The notes: generated by a model not told the origin, from the sequence alone. A stretch of DNA of 64,000 nucleotides from JAWKJY01 sp041393535 (GCA_041393535.1 JAWKJY010000009.1:124001-188000), one strand, 5' to 3'. Counted from the first letter of the stretch, positions 24,961-33,871 are shown. Translations and numbers: made by a program.

Positions 24961-26724
24961 CTAGGCCCGTCGCGCCGCGCGCAGCCGCTCGGTCGCCTCG
25001 CGGTCGAGCGCCGGGCCGCCGGGCCCGTCCACGAGCGCGACCGCGTAGACGTCGTGCGCCCGCTCCCGGGAGACCCAGCCGTCCAGGACGTCGTCGAGCA
25101 CGGCCTCCGGGTCGCGCTCGTGCGGCGGCCCCCAGCCGCCGCCGCCGCCCTTGACGCTCGCGACGCGCTCGCCCGGCTGCAGCTCGAGCAGCGCGAGGGC
25201 GTCCGTCACGACCAGCTCGTCGGGCGTGCCCGGGCGCATGACGACGTGGCTCGGCGCGCCCGGCAGGCCGCCCGCGTAGCCGGGCAGCGGGTGCTCGTTG
25301 CAGACGACCGAGACGTTCGTGAAGGCCGGGTGCTCGCCGGTGACGCGGCAGCGCATGGCGAACGCGCCCGAGCCCCGCCAGCGGCCGGCCCCGCACGAGT
25401 CGTCGAGGTACTCGTACTGCTCGTAGAGGATCGGGAACTGGAGCTCCTGCGTCTCGCAGTTCGCGAAGGTGTGCTTCGCGACCGGGGCCGACCAGGCGCC
25501 CCAGCCGTCCTTGCCGTAGGCGCCGCCGTCGGCCGCGAGCGAGGCGCCGTACTCGAGCATGAAGTAGAAGTCGCCGCCGTAGCGGGCGTCGTGGCCGTAC
25601 ACGCTCAGGACGTTGAAGTGGATGCCGACGTTCCCGACGCGCTCGGGGACGAACTGCTCGAGCGCCCGCATCGTCGCCTCGCCCACGTGGCCGCCGATCA
25701 CGACGGTCGAGAGCATCACCGGCGCCGGCGGCAGCGGGTTGACGACGCTCCCCTCGGGCGCGCGGATCTCGACCTGGCGGAAGACGCCCGAGTTGACGGG
25801 GATGTCGTCGTCGAAGGTCGCGTAGATCGCGGTCAGGACGTGCGAGGAGGTGTTGGGCAGGACGCTGTTGACGAAGCCGGCCGTCTGCGGGTCCGAGCCC
25901 TCGAAGTCGACGATCAGGCGGTCGTCCGCGACCGTCACGGTCACGCGCACCGTCACGTCGCGCGTGCCGGCGAAGTCGTGGTCGAGCACGCACTCGCCGC
26001 GGTAGGAGCCGTCGGGCCAGGAGCGGACCATCTCCCGGAAGCGGGCGTTCGCGTAGTCGAGCGCGTGCTCGACGCCGGCCCTGACCGTCTCCGCGCCGTA
26101 CTTCTCGATCAGCGCCTGCGTCCGGCGCGCGCCGACGTTGCAGCCGCCGACGAGCGCCATCAGGTCGCCGCGGAGGACCTTCTCCAGCCGCGAGTTGCCC
26201 GTGACGAGGTCCCACAGGTCATGGCGCACGGCGCCGCGCTCGAACAGGCGGATCGGCGGGATGCGGAAGCCCTCCTGCCAGGTGTCGCGGAGCTCGGGGC
26301 TGTAGCCGCCGGGGTAGGAGCCGCCGAAGTCCGACATGTGGGCCCGGATCGACGGGATGATCATCGTCCCGTCCGTCAGCGGCAGCGGGCGCATCATCGT
26401 CCAGTCGGCCGTGTGGCTGCCGCCCTCGTACGGGTCGTTGACGAGGAAGACGTCGCCGTCGTGGACGTCGTCGCCGAAGACCTCGAAGATGCGCTGCACG
26501 GACGTGACCGAGGCGAAGATGTGCGCGGGGATCGCGCTCGCGCGCGCGATCAGGCTGACCTCGCTGCCGTCCCAGTAGAAGACGCCGGTCGAGTAGTCGT
26601 GCACCTCCTGGAAGAGCGGGTGCACGGCGGAGCGCTCGACGACGTCGCTCATCTCCTCCGACATGTGCTCGAAGGAGTCGCGCACGACCTGCATCGTGAT
26701 CGGGTCGAACGGCCCGCCGCTCAT
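24961..26724 (-). CDS. hyuB: Hydantoinase B/oxoprolinase family subunit (HyuB), copy 2
   Basis: 587 residues, intact. ATG at 26724 overlaps the stop of the short HyuB-like gene (ATGA). Family marks in order: FDPITMQVVRDSFEHMSEEM, DVFLVNDPYEGGSHTADW, AHMSDFGGSYPGG, EGFRIPPIRLFERG, GNSRLEKVLRGDLMALVGGC, LIVDFEGSDPQTAGFVNS, APEGSVVNPLPPAPV, GGDFYFMLEYGASLAADGG, GAGRWRGSGAF and KGGGGGWGPPHERDPEAVLDDVLDGWVS. Together with HyuA it would form an ATP-dependent hydrolase or carboxylase (hydantoin, oxoproline, acetone/acetophenone families). The substrate cannot be told apart by eye. Confidence 0.92.
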   Translation of the reverse strand: MSGGPFDPITMQVVRDSFEHMSEEMSDVVERSAVHPLFQEVHDYSTGVFYWDGSEVSLIARASAIPAHIFASVTSVQRIFEVFGDDVHDGDVFLVNDPYEGGSHTADWTMMRPLPLTDGTMIIPSIRAHMSDFGGSYPGGYSPELRDTWQEGFRIPPIRLFERGAVRHDLWDLVTGNSRLEKVLRGDLMALVGGCNVGARRTQALIEKYGAETVRAGVEHALDYANARFREMVRSWPDGSYRGECVLDHDFAGTRDVTVRVTVTVADDRLIVDFEGSDPQTAGFVNSVLPNTSSHVLTAIYATFDDDIPVNSGVFRQVEIRAPEGSVVNPLPPAPVMLSTVVIGGHVGEATMRALEQFVPERVGNVGIHFNVLSVYGHDARYGGDFYFMLEYGASLAADGGAYGKDGWGAWSAPVAKHTFANCETQELQFPILYEQYEYLDDSCGAGRWRGSGAFAMRCRVTGEHPAFTNVSVVCNEHPLPGYAGGLPGAPSHVVMRPGTPDELVVTDALALLELQPGERVASVKGGGGGWGPPHERDPEAVLDDVLDGWVSRERAHDVYAVALVDGPGGPALDREATERLRAARRA

Positions 26725-27630
26725 CCGAGGCAGGCTTCCACGGCCGCGCGCACCTGGTCCGGCACGGGCCCGCCCGTCGCCGCCGGCTGGGTGCAGTGGA
26801 CGACGCTGCCCGGGACGGTGAGCACCGTCAGCCCGGCGAGGACGGCGTGGTCGAGCGCGCAGCCGAGCCGGTCGGCGAGCGCCCGGGCGACCGCCGAGCA
26901 CGTCGTCTCCCGCGTCGCGTTCGCGTGCGAGGGGCGCTGCGCGGACGAGCGGCGCAGGTCGAAGGTCGTCCCGGCGAGGCGCAGGACGACGTTGCCGACC
27001 GTCGCCTCGCGGGCCCGGCCGGCCAGCGCGCGCTGGACCGCGGCGCGTCCGTCGCCGAGCCGGAGGTCGAGGCCGTCGGCGCGATCGGCCAGGCGGAGCG
27101 CAGCGTCCAGCAACGCGACCGCGTCGACCTCGATCAGCGCCGGCGTGCGGCTGTTCAGACGCAGGACGCGCAGCACGTCCGGGTCGGGCGAGCCGGCCCG
27201 GGCGAGCCGGACGGGCGTCAGGCGGACGCCCTCGGCGAAGAGGTCGAGCGCCTCGGGCACGTCGTTCCCGAGCCGTGTCCCGCCCACGTCGAAGGTGGGC
27301 GCGCAGGCCGCCGCCCAGCCGCCGCCGGCGCGCGGCGCCAGGACGATCAGGTCGGACACGCGCGTCCCGCCCGCGTAGGGGTCGTTGGTGAGCAGCGCGT
27401 CGCCGGGCGCGAGCCCGCCCGGGAACGCGGCGGCGCGGCCGGCCACGGCCTGGAGGTTCGCGATCGGCGCGGCGGCGGTCGCCGCCACGACCCGGCCCTG
27501 CTCGTCGAGGAGCGCCGCCGCGGCACGCGCGCGGTCGACGACGTTGGCCGACCCGAGGTCGGACGAGCGCGGCGACGGTCGAGCGGAGCGCTCCGCCGGC
27601 CGGCGCGGGCGGGGCCGCCTGCACCGTCAC
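26721..27630 (-). CDS. Short HyuB-like protein, one frameshift near its N-terminus
   Basis: It starts at GTG 27630 (MTVQAAPPAPAGGALRSTVAAL), overlapping the HyuA stop as GTGA. A single-base shift near 27555 is needed to continue as SDLGSANVVDRARAAAALLDEQGRVVAATAAAPIANLQAVAG. Then HyuB-type elements appear (GDALLTNDPYAGGTRVSDLIVL, FDVGGTRLGNDV, GVRLTPVRLARAG, LNSRTPALIEVDAVALLDAALRLAD), then LTVLTVPGSVVHCTQP, and it ends after about 300 residues. Full HyuB proteins have 500-600, so this is a roughly half-size paralogue lacking the large C-terminal part. It is overlapped on both sides by the intact hyu genes, which argues for selection on the locus and for the shift being a sequencing error. 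It may act as a third, structural subunit. Confidence 0.6.
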
Positions 27631-29717
27631 GCGCGCGTCCCCACGCGCAGCTCGTAGGCGTCGTCGGGCAGCACCCGCACCGCGTCGCCGGGGTAGGCGA
27701 CGATCGTGGTGTCGGGCTCCTCGACCACGAGCGGACCATACAGCTCGTCGCCCGGCCGGAGATCGGCGCCGCGGTACGTCGGGACGTCGACCGCGCCGCC
27801 CTGCTCCTCGAGGTAGACGGGGCGCGTCGCCGCGGGCCGCGGCCCGCTCTCGCGCTCCATCGGCGGCGCCGGCGTCGGCTCGGGCTTCGCGCGCACGACG
27901 CGCACGTCGACGCGGACGCCGAGCAGCTCGACGTCCGACTCGGGCTTGGCGAACGTGTAGAGCCGCTCGTGCAGCTCGTGGAAGCCGGCGATCGTCCGGG
28001 CCAGGCAGTCGGCGTCGAAGTCGAGCAGCTCGGGGTCTCGCGGCCGCGCCCGGATCGCCGCCGGAGCGACCAGCTCGTGCGTCTGCGCGACGTAGTGCAG
28101 CTCGAAGAACGCCTCGAGCTGGACGTCGACCGCGGACTCGAGCGTCGAGCCCGCCTCCGCGAGCGCGTCCTGCGCCGCCGCGCGGAGCACCGCCTGCACC
28201 TCGGCCGGGTCGGCGGACGAGGCGCGCGCGTACCAGCCGCGCGTTCGCGTCACCAGCACGTCGGAGAGCACGTCGCCGAGCGCGCAGAGCACCGACGCGG
28301 CGCGCGGCACGACGACCCGGCGGATCCCCAGCTCACGCGCGAGGCGCGACGCGTGGATCCCGCACGCGCCGCCGAACGCGATCAGGGCGAAGTCGCGGGG
28401 ATCGTGGCCGCGCGAGATCGAGACCTCGCGGATCCCGTTCGCCATCGCGTTGTTCACGATCCGGAAGATCCCGGCGGCCGCGTCGAGCGTGGACAGGCCG
28501 AGCGGCCGGCCCACGTGCTCGTCGATCGCGCGCGCGGCCGCGGCCCGGTCGAGCGCCATCGTCCCGCCGAGGAACGACGAATCGCCGAGCAGGCCGAGGA
28601 CGAGGTTCGCGTCGGTCACGGTGGGGCGCGTCCCGCCGCGCCCGAAGCAGGCCGGGCCGGGCGAGGAGCCCGCGCTCTCGGGGCCGACGTGGAGCCGGCC
28701 GCCCGCGTCGACCCGGGCGAGCGAGCCGCCCCCCGCGCCGATCGCCTTCATGTCGAGCGTCGGGACGGCGATCCGGTATCGGCTCATCCAGCCGTCGGTC
28801 GAGACGATCGGCCGGCCGCCGTCGATCAGGCAGACGTCGAAGCTCGTGCCGCCCATGTCGGCCGTGATCGCGTTCGTCCCGGCCGCGATCCGCGCCCCGG
28901 CCGCGACGCCGCCCGCCGGCCCCGAGAGGACGAGCTGCGCGCCCGAGCGCGCGGCCCGCTCGACCGGGAGCATCCCGCCGTTCGCGGACATGATGAACAG
29001 CTCGCCGCCGAAGCCGCAGGCCGCGAGCTGCCGGGACAGGTGGCCCAGGTAGTGCTCGAGGCGCGGGGTGACGTAGGCGTCGACGACGGTCGCGCTCAGC
29101 CGCTCGAACTCCCGCACGCGCGGGAGCACCTCGTGCGAGAGCGAGACGTGCAGGTGCGGCGCGACCCGGTGGATCAGCTCGCGCGTGCGCAGCTCGTGCC
29201 CGGGGTGGAGGAACGAGAACAGGTAGCAGACCGCGATGCTCGTCACGCCCTGCGCGACGAGCTGCCGCGTCGCCGCCTCGACCTCGTCCTCGGCGAGCGG
29301 GACGAGCACGCGGCCGGCGGAGTCGACGCGCTCGGTGACCCCGATCCGGTCGCGGCGCCGGGCGATCGCCCGCGGCGCCGGCAGGCGGATGTCGAAGTCC
29401 GCCTCCTTGAAGCCGCGGCGCACGTCGAGGACGTCGCGGAAGCCGCGCGTGGTGATCACGCCGGTGTGGGCGCCGTCGAGCTCGAGCATCGCGTTCGTCG
29501 GCACGGTCGTCCCGTGGACGACGTAGCCGGCGTCCTCGAGCAGCGCCCGGCGGTCGAGCCCGAGCCTCGCCGCGACGAGGCCCAGGGCGTCGAGCACGCC
29601 GACGGACTGGTCCTGCGGCGTGGAGGGCGCCTTGGCGGTCGTCACCCGGCCCGTCTCGTCGAGCGCGACGACGTCGGTGAACGTCCCTCCGACGTCGACT
29701 CCCAGCGCGTGGCTCAC
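27627..29717 (-). CDS. hyuA: Hydantoinase A/oxoprolinase family ATP-dependent subunit (HyuA), copy 2
   Basis: 696 residues, intact, GTG at 29717. N-terminal ASKHA phosphate loop VSHALGVDVGGTFTDVVALDE, then VVHGTTVPTNAMLE, TRGFRDVLDVRRGFKEADFDIRL, MSANGGMLPVE, LSGPAGGVAAGARIA, ADMGGTSFDVCLI, MKAIGAGGGSLARVD, VGPESAGSSPGPACFGRGG, SRGHDPRDFALIAFGGACGIHASRLA and a C-terminal beta-rich domain with GPLVVEEPDTTIVAYPGD. These are the complete HyuA features. The first copy at 6.4-8.5 kb has similar blocks but is broken. It is coupled to the short HyuB-like gene by GTGA. Confidence 0.93.
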   Translation of the reverse strand: MSHALGVDVGGTFTDVVALDETGRVTTAKAPSTPQDQSVGVLDALGLVAARLGLDRRALLEDAGYVVHGTTVPTNAMLELDGAHTGVITTRGFRDVLDVRRGFKEADFDIRLPAPRAIARRRDRIGVTERVDSAGRVLVPLAEDEVEAATRQLVAQGVTSIAVCYLFSFLHPGHELRTRELIHRVAPHLHVSLSHEVLPRVREFERLSATVVDAYVTPRLEHYLGHLSRQLAACGFGGELFIMSANGGMLPVERAARSGAQLVLSGPAGGVAAGARIAAGTNAITADMGGTSFDVCLIDGGRPIVSTDGWMSRYRIAVPTLDMKAIGAGGGSLARVDAGGRLHVGPESAGSSPGPACFGRGGTRPTVTDANLVLGLLGDSSFLGGTMALDRAAAARAIDEHVGRPLGLSTLDAAAGIFRIVNNAMANGIREVSISRGHDPRDFALIAFGGACGIHASRLARELGIRRVVVPRAASVLCALGDVLSDVLVTRTRGWYARASSADPAEVQAVLRAAAQDALAEAGSTLESAVDVQLEAFFELHYVAQTHELVAPAAIRARPRDPELLDFDADCLARTIAGFHELHERLYTFAKPESDVELLGVRVDVRVVRAKPEPTPAPPMERESGPRPAATRPVYLEEQGGAVDVPTYRGADLRPGDELYGPLVVEEPDTTIVAYPGDAVRVLPDDAYELRVGTRA

Positions 29718-29751
29718 CGTGCCCCGCCGCTCCCGCGCGCGTTGGCCGCCC

Positions 29752-30292
29752 TCACGCCTCCGAGACCTTGAACTCGCCCCGGCGCGGCTGGCGCACCAGC
29801 CCTGGTCGAGGTTCGTGATCATCTTGATGTCCGCGACGACGTGCGCGAACTTCCACTCGCCGTCGACCTTCGCGTACCGGTCGGTGTAGTTCGCGGTGAC
29901 GAGCACGGCGTCCGGCGGTGCGCCCTCCTCCAGCCCGGTCATCGTCAGCAGGTCGAGCAGGAACCACGTGCCCGTCGCGGTCTGCCCGTCGTCGGCGACC
30001 TCGATCCGCGGCGAGATCATGAAGTGCTGCGCCCAGAGGATCTCGCTCGTCACGGTCTGCATGAGCTTCCGGATCGCCTCGCGCCCGTAGTGGTTGCCCA
30101 GGCCGTTCGACTCGGAAGATGCAGTCCTCCGTGTAGCTCGGCGATCCCGTCCGGGTCGAAGTCCTGGTCGCACAGGGTCGCGTAGCGCTCCTTGAGGTTG
30201 CGGATCGCCTCGATGTCCTCCAGCCGCTGAAGGCGGCGCTCGACCTCCTCCAGGCGCTCGAGCCGTCGCTCGATGGCGGCGAGATCGCTCAT
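29752..30292 (-). pseudogene. NTF2/SnoaL-like protein with coiled-coil N-terminus, frameshifted
   Basis: The start is ATG at 30292: MSDLAAIERRLERLEEVERRLQRLEDIEAIRNLKERY, a heptad-like coiled coil leading into a SnoaL domain. Near 30135 and 30112 the frame slips twice (GIAELYTEDCIFESNG would be expected). The main part then reads NGLGNHYGREAIRKLMQTV, ILWAQHFMISPRIEVADDGQTATGTWFLLD and YAKVDGEWKFAHVVADIKMITNLDQGW. A further slip near 29803 (a TGG-TG run one G short) is needed to reach the natural end VRQPRRGEFKVSEA and the stop at 29752. First gene of the hyu operon, 34 bp before hyuA. Confidence 0.65.
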
Positions 30293-30500
30293 GTGGCCTC
30301 CTCCCGTGATCGCCGAGCGGGCCGCTCGGGGCCGCGAGCTACACCAGCTGGCGGGTCGGGGAGCGTCTCGCCGCCGGCCCCGCGGCCCGACCGGCCGACG
30401 GCCTCGCGCGGGCGCCGACGCCCCCCTGGACGCGCCCCGGGGTCGCCGGCGGAGCGACCAGGTGGCCGGCCCGGCTGGACACGTGGAAGGAGGAAGCGAC

Positions 30501-31459
30501 GTGACGCAGACCCTCGGCGAGCTGCTGCAGGGCGCTCCGAGCAACTGGGGCCGGTGGGGCCCGACGACGAGCTCGGCTGCCTGAACCACCTCGGGCCCGC
30601 CGAGGTCCTGCGCGGCGCCGCGGAGATCCGTGAGGGGCGCGTTCTCACCCTCGGCGCGCCGATCGCGCACCCGGGCGGCGACCCGGCCTTCCCCGGGCTC
30701 GGCCGCGACGCGCCGAGCCGCACGACGTGCGTCGACTACCACCACTTCCGCTCCGGCGAGATGCAGACGCTCCCTGGCGGGTTCGAGTGGGCGGACGACG
30801 TGATCGCGCTCGGCACGCACGCGGGCACGCACGTCGACGCGCTCGGGCACGCGTGGTACGACGGCCGCTGCTGGAACGGCTACCCCGCCGAGGTGACGGT
30901 CGGCCGGATGCAGAAGGCGAGCGTCCTGCCGATCGCCGAGCACGGGATCGTCGGCCGGGGCGTCCTGCTCGACGTGGCGCGCTTCCGCGGCAAGCCGCAC
31001 CTCGACCGGGGCGAGCCGTTCACGCTCGACGACCTGCTCGGCGCCGTCGAGCGGCAGGGCCTCGACCTGCGGCCGCACGACGTCACGCTCGTCCGCACGG
31101 GGGCGCTCGGCCAGTTCTACGCGCTCGGGCCGGAGGCCTACCTCGCCCCGCCGTTCCGTGAGACCGGGCTCGCCTACACGCCCGAGCTCGTGCGCTGGTA
31201 CCAGGAGCTCGAGCTGCCGTTCTTCGGCACGGACACGATCTCGAACGAGTACACGGACTGGGAGCGCACGGGCTACGTCGCGCCGCTCCACGCCGCGCTG
31301 ATGCGCAACCTCGGGGTGCTGTTCGCCGAGATCCTCTGGCTCGACGACCTCGCCGACGCCTGCGCGGAGTCCGGGCGCTGGTCGTTCCTCTTCTGCGCCG
31401 CGCCGCTCAAGGTCGTCGACGGCACCGCGGCGCTCGTGAACCCGGTGGCGATCCTCTAG
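30501..31459 (+). CDS. Cyclase-family (kynurenine formamidase-like) metal hydrolase, one frameshift
   Basis: GTG at 30501 with AGGAGG upstream opens MTQTLGELLQGAPSNWGRWGP. A one-base loss near 30559 (GGGCCC-GAC) interrupts the frame, which then continues as DDELGCLNHLGPAEVLRGAAEIREGRVLTLG to the stop at 31459. The cyclase signature HAGTHVDALGHAWYDG (HxGTHxDxxxH, a divalent metal site) is intact, as are LPIAEHGIVGRGVLLDVARF and PFFGTDTISNEYTDWERTG. Joined length is about 319 residues, normal for this group, which hydrolyses amides or isatin-like rings. It is divergent from the hyu operon across 208 bp, so a shared control region and pathway are likely. Confidence 0.78.
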
Positions 31460-31533
31460 GGCTGTCCGGAAGGGGATCGCCCCGCCGCTTCCCGCCGCGT
31501 CGCGGCGGGCCTGCGAGGCGTTCCGGACAGCCC
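31459..31533. repeat. 75-bp element with perfect 13-bp terminal inverted repeats and nested hairpins
   Basis: GGGCTGTCCGGAA at 31459-31471 is repeated in inverse orientation at 31521-31533. Inside are GGGG-ATCG-CCCC (31472-31483) and the near-palindrome CCCGCCGCG-T-CGCGGCGGG (31491-31509). It begins at the last base of the cyclase stop. It could be the cyclase terminator, a structured RNA or a small non-autonomous mobile element. No clear target-site duplication flanks it. Confidence 0.7.
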
Positions 31534-31544
31534 CTCGGGCTGGT

Positions 31545-31618
31545 GGCCTCCGTCTGGCGGGCGACCGCGCCGTGCGGCGGGGCGCAGCCCGCCCGCCAGA
31601 GAAGAGCCGACGGAGGCC
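31545..31618. repeat. Second long imperfect hairpin
   Basis: GGCCTCCGTC at 31545-31554 pairs with GACGGAGGCC at 31609-31618. Directly inside, TGGCGGG (31555-31561) pairs with CCCGCCA (31592-31598); a 10-nt bulge separates the right arms. The 30-nt top is itself GC-rich. Together with the neighbouring element it makes about 160 bp of strongly self-complementary DNA after the cyclase gene. Confidence 0.6.
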
Positions 31619-31708
31619 GAACCTGGATCGACGCCCGCGGCTGCGGCGTGCGCGGACGTCCCCTCCCAGGTACGGCCAGCGTACGACGCTCGCGGTCCGG
31701 CCTGCAAT

Positions 31709-31727
31709 GGGACATCGGTCCTAGGAC
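31709..31727. promoter_or_regulatory. Palindromic regulator site, DosR/NarL-like
   Basis: GGGAC-ATCG-GTCC (31709-31721) runs into GTCCTAGGAC (31718-31727). GGGAC-N4-GTCC has the spacing of the mycobacterial DosR/DevR box. The 10-bp palindrome GTCCTAGGAC recurs at 40305-40314 upstream of the glycosyltransferase operon. Regulator identity is inference. Confidence 0.35.
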
Positions 31728-32071
31728 CGGCGCGGGTGGGGCAGGCCGCCGCCGGGCCGGCAGCACCGCGGGTCCGTCGCGGCGTCCCGGCCAGACGGCG
31801 CTCCCGCGGGGCGATCGGCATGGGGGCCGGCGCAGGCGACGCCGGCATCGGCCGGGATCGGGCAGGATCGGGTGGATGCGGGCGCGCACGATCGGAGTCG
31901 TCGAGAGCGAGCACGGTCGTCCGGCCAGCTGGCACGGGAGACCTGGGCTCGGGACGGAGCGGGCCCCGCCGGTCCTTCGCGCCTCCATCGCCCGCGGCGA
32001 CGTCGAGCCGACCGGCCCGGGTGCGGCTCCGCGGCCGGGGGGGGGGGCGCCGGCCGATCTTGGAGCGGCGG

Positions 32072-32440
32072 GTGAGCCGCGACGAGACCTCCGGCCGTCC
32101 GGGCGGCATCCGTCCCGCGCGCGAGCGGCGCACGTGGCAGGGCGCCGTGTGCGGTGCGGACGCCGGGTCGATCGTCCTGTACGACGACGGGCGCCTCGAG
32201 CGGGACGCGTTCACGAGCGGCCTGAGCATGCGCGGCGGGCCGGGCGTCGCCGCCGCGCTCGACGACGCGGCCGCGCTGTTCGCGCTCGACCTCGAGCTCG
32301 TGCCCTGGTGGTGCCCCGGGTGCGCCGCCTCGTACTGCGGCGCGCACTGGTCGCACTGGCCGGTCTTCGACGACGAGGGCTTCCTCGACTGCATCCGCGG
32401 CTGCTGCCCGCACGGGCACGAGCGGATGCTCGAGGACTGA
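32072..32440 (+). CDS. Hypothetical cysteine/histidine-rich protein (probable zinc binder)
   Basis: 122 residues, GTG at 32072 with GGAG about 7 nt upstream. The N-terminus is basic (VSRDETSGRPGGIRPARERRTWQG), then VCGADAGSIVLYDDGRLERD. The C-terminal third carries WWCPGCAASYCGAHWSHWP and DCIRGCCPHGHERMLED: CxxC, CxxHW and CC-x-HGH, enough for one or two zinc sites. I recognise this as a type of small actinobacterial protein of unknown function. An 11-G run lies 24 bp upstream of the start. Confidence 0.65.
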   Translation: MSRDETSGRPGGIRPARERRTWQGAVCGADAGSIVLYDDGRLERDAFTSGLSMRGGPGVAAALDDAAALFALDLELVPWWCPGCAASYCGAHWSHWPVFDDEGFLDCIRGCCPHGHERMLED

Positions 32441-32464
32441 GCGCGTGGGGCCCGGCGCGCTCCC

Positions 32465-32647
32465 TCACTGGTTCCACTTGTCGGCCGTCTTCTTGCCGTG
32501 ACCGCTGCTCTTGGCGCGCACGCTGGTCACGTCCTGCGGCGTTCGCGGGTCGGCGAGCGCGCGCTCCTGCTGCTCGATCGCGGCGTCCTCGAGCCGGCGA
32601 CCGCGGGACGTGCCGAAGCGGGCGAGCCGGCGCAGGAACCGGTTCAC
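32465..32647 (-). CDS. Small basic protein coupled to the Vms1/baeRF gene
   Basis: 60 residues, GTG at 32647 inside the upstream stop (GTGA). It opens VNRFLRRLARFGTSRGRRLEDAA, a basic amphipathic helix, and ends SVRAKSSGHGKKTADKWNQ, again basic. High Arg/Lys and small size suggest RNA or ribosome contact. No known family was recognised. Translational coupling to the release-factor-like gene implies a joint role. Confidence 0.6.
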   Translation of the reverse strand: MNRFLRRLARFGTSRGRRLEDAAIEQQERALADPRTPQDVTSVRAKSSGHGKKTADKWNQ

Positions 32648-33828
32648 GTCCGGGCCCCCGCGGTCGGCGGGCGCGTCTCCGGCGGACGCACGTCGAAGCG
32701 CAGGAGCGCGCCGACCCCGTCCCAGCGCGCCAGGCCGTGCTCCTCGACGAGGCGCGTCTCGCCGCCGTGCAGCAGCGTGCCGCGGAGCGCCGCGTCCAGG
32801 CCGCCGCCCGGCTCGTGCTCGAGCTCTCGTCCGTCCCGGGCGCACCGGCCGGGGCCCGCGCTCGCCTGCCCGCAGGCGGGACAGGCCCACGCGTCTGCCG
32901 TCCGCCCGTCGACGAGGAGCGTCCCGACCTGCCCGGCCCAGGCGGCCGCCAGCGTCGGTGCCCACGCGGCCACGGCACGGCCGGCCCGTCCCAGCTCGCC
33001 GGTCAGCTCATCGACGAGCGCGGCGCCCTCGCGGGCGAGCCGCTGCTCGAGCAGCCGCTCGCCCTCCTCGGCGAGCGCCGCAGCGCCCGCGTGCGCCTCG
33101 ACGGTCGCCCAGCCGATCAGGGCCTCCTCGAGGTGGCTGGGCAGCAGCCCGAGCAGCTCGCTCCGCTGATCCTCGGCGCACGCGAGGACGAGCAGCTGCT
33201 CCGAGCCGGGAGCCAGTGCGCGGGCGATCGCGTCCACGAGGTCGCGCAGGTGCAGGTGCGCGTCGCGGTCGATGGTGCGCTGGTAGCGCGCCTGCGACCA
33301 GCCGCCCTGGTCGTGGCGCCCCTGGCCGTCCCGACCCGCGTCCACGACCGGCTCGAGCCGGCCGTGCCGCCAGCGCCAGACGTCGCCGCGGTCGCGGCTC
33401 GCGGCGGCGACGACGAGGGTGCGATCGCGTGCGAGCGTCGGCAGGAGCGGCGCCAGCCGGGCCGTTCGGCCGACGTGCGTCTCGTCCCTGACCGGCCGGC
33501 GCAGGCCGGCCTCGAGCCAGACGCCGTCGGTCCCGCACACGGCGAGCGAGAGCCCCCGCAGCCGCGAGCGGTCGATCCCGTGCTCGAGCCGGTCGCGGAT
33601 CGCGCGCGCGTCCTCGCGCAGCCCGCGCGCGGTCGCGTGGTCGAGCGCCGGGGCCAGCGCCTCGACCCGTCGCTCCAGCCCGTCCGTCAGGGAGGTGATG
33701 CGCGAGTCGAGCTGCGCCCGGGTCGGCGTGGTCGACGGGTCGAGGTCGACCGCGACCGACGTGACGAGGCCGCGCCCGCCCCCTACGGCGGCGAACGCGT
33801 ACGCGAGATCGCGATCGAGGTCCGCCAT
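32644..33828 (-). CDS. Vms1/bacterial eRF1-like (baeRF) family protein, predicted ribosome-rescue peptidyl-tRNA hydrolase
   Basis: 394 residues, ATG at 33828. The key motif is QGGWSQARYQR, with GGWSQ at residues 175-179. It matches the GGxSQ-x-R-x-x-R signature of Vms1 and bacterial eRF1-like proteins, the counterpart of the catalytic GGQ loop of eRF1. The N-terminus has two beta units (VAVDLDPSTTPTRAQLDSRI, SLAVCGTDGVWLEAGL). After the motif come an eL30-like region (QLLVLACAEDQRSELLGLLP) and a C-terminal Cys site (C316, C319, C329). Known relatives cleave peptidyl-tRNA on stalled ribosomes, or are predicted to. A 60-residue basic protein follows with overlapping start and stop. Confidence 0.75.
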   Translation of the reverse strand: MADLDRDLAYAFAAVGGGRGLVTSVAVDLDPSTTPTRAQLDSRITSLTDGLERRVEALAPALDHATARGLREDARAIRDRLEHGIDRSRLRGLSLAVCGTDGVWLEAGLRRPVRDETHVGRTARLAPLLPTLARDRTLVVAAASRDRGDVWRWRHGRLEPVVDAGRDGQGRHDQGGWSQARYQRTIDRDAHLHLRDLVDAIARALAPGSEQLLVLACAEDQRSELLGLLPSHLEEALIGWATVEAHAGAAALAEEGERLLEQRLAREGAALVDELTGELGRAGRAVAAWAPTLAAAWAGQVGTLLVDGRTADAWACPACGQASAGPGRCARDGRELEHEPGGGLDAALRGTLLHGGETRLVEEHGLARWDGVGALLRFDVRPPETRPPTAGART

Positions 33829-33871
33829 CGGCTGACGGTGCCCGGCTCCGGGCCGGCGCAAACCACGGGGC

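Larger units (their letters stand above)
31460..32071. other. Gene-free stretch of about 610 bp with structured DNA
   Basis: I see no convincing protein here in any frame; the open frames are low-complexity Arg/Pro/Ala shadows. It holds the 75-bp inverted-repeat element (31459-31533), a second hairpin (31545-31618), a palindromic site (31709-31727) and an 11-G tract (32037-32047) 24 bp before the next start codon. Confidence 0.6.

Noticed and set aside
31459..31533. Insertion sequence or intact MITE with target duplication
   Set aside because: The inverted ends are perfect, but flanking bases (CTCTA and CTCGG) do not form a duplication and no transposase is near; kept only as an inverted-repeat element.
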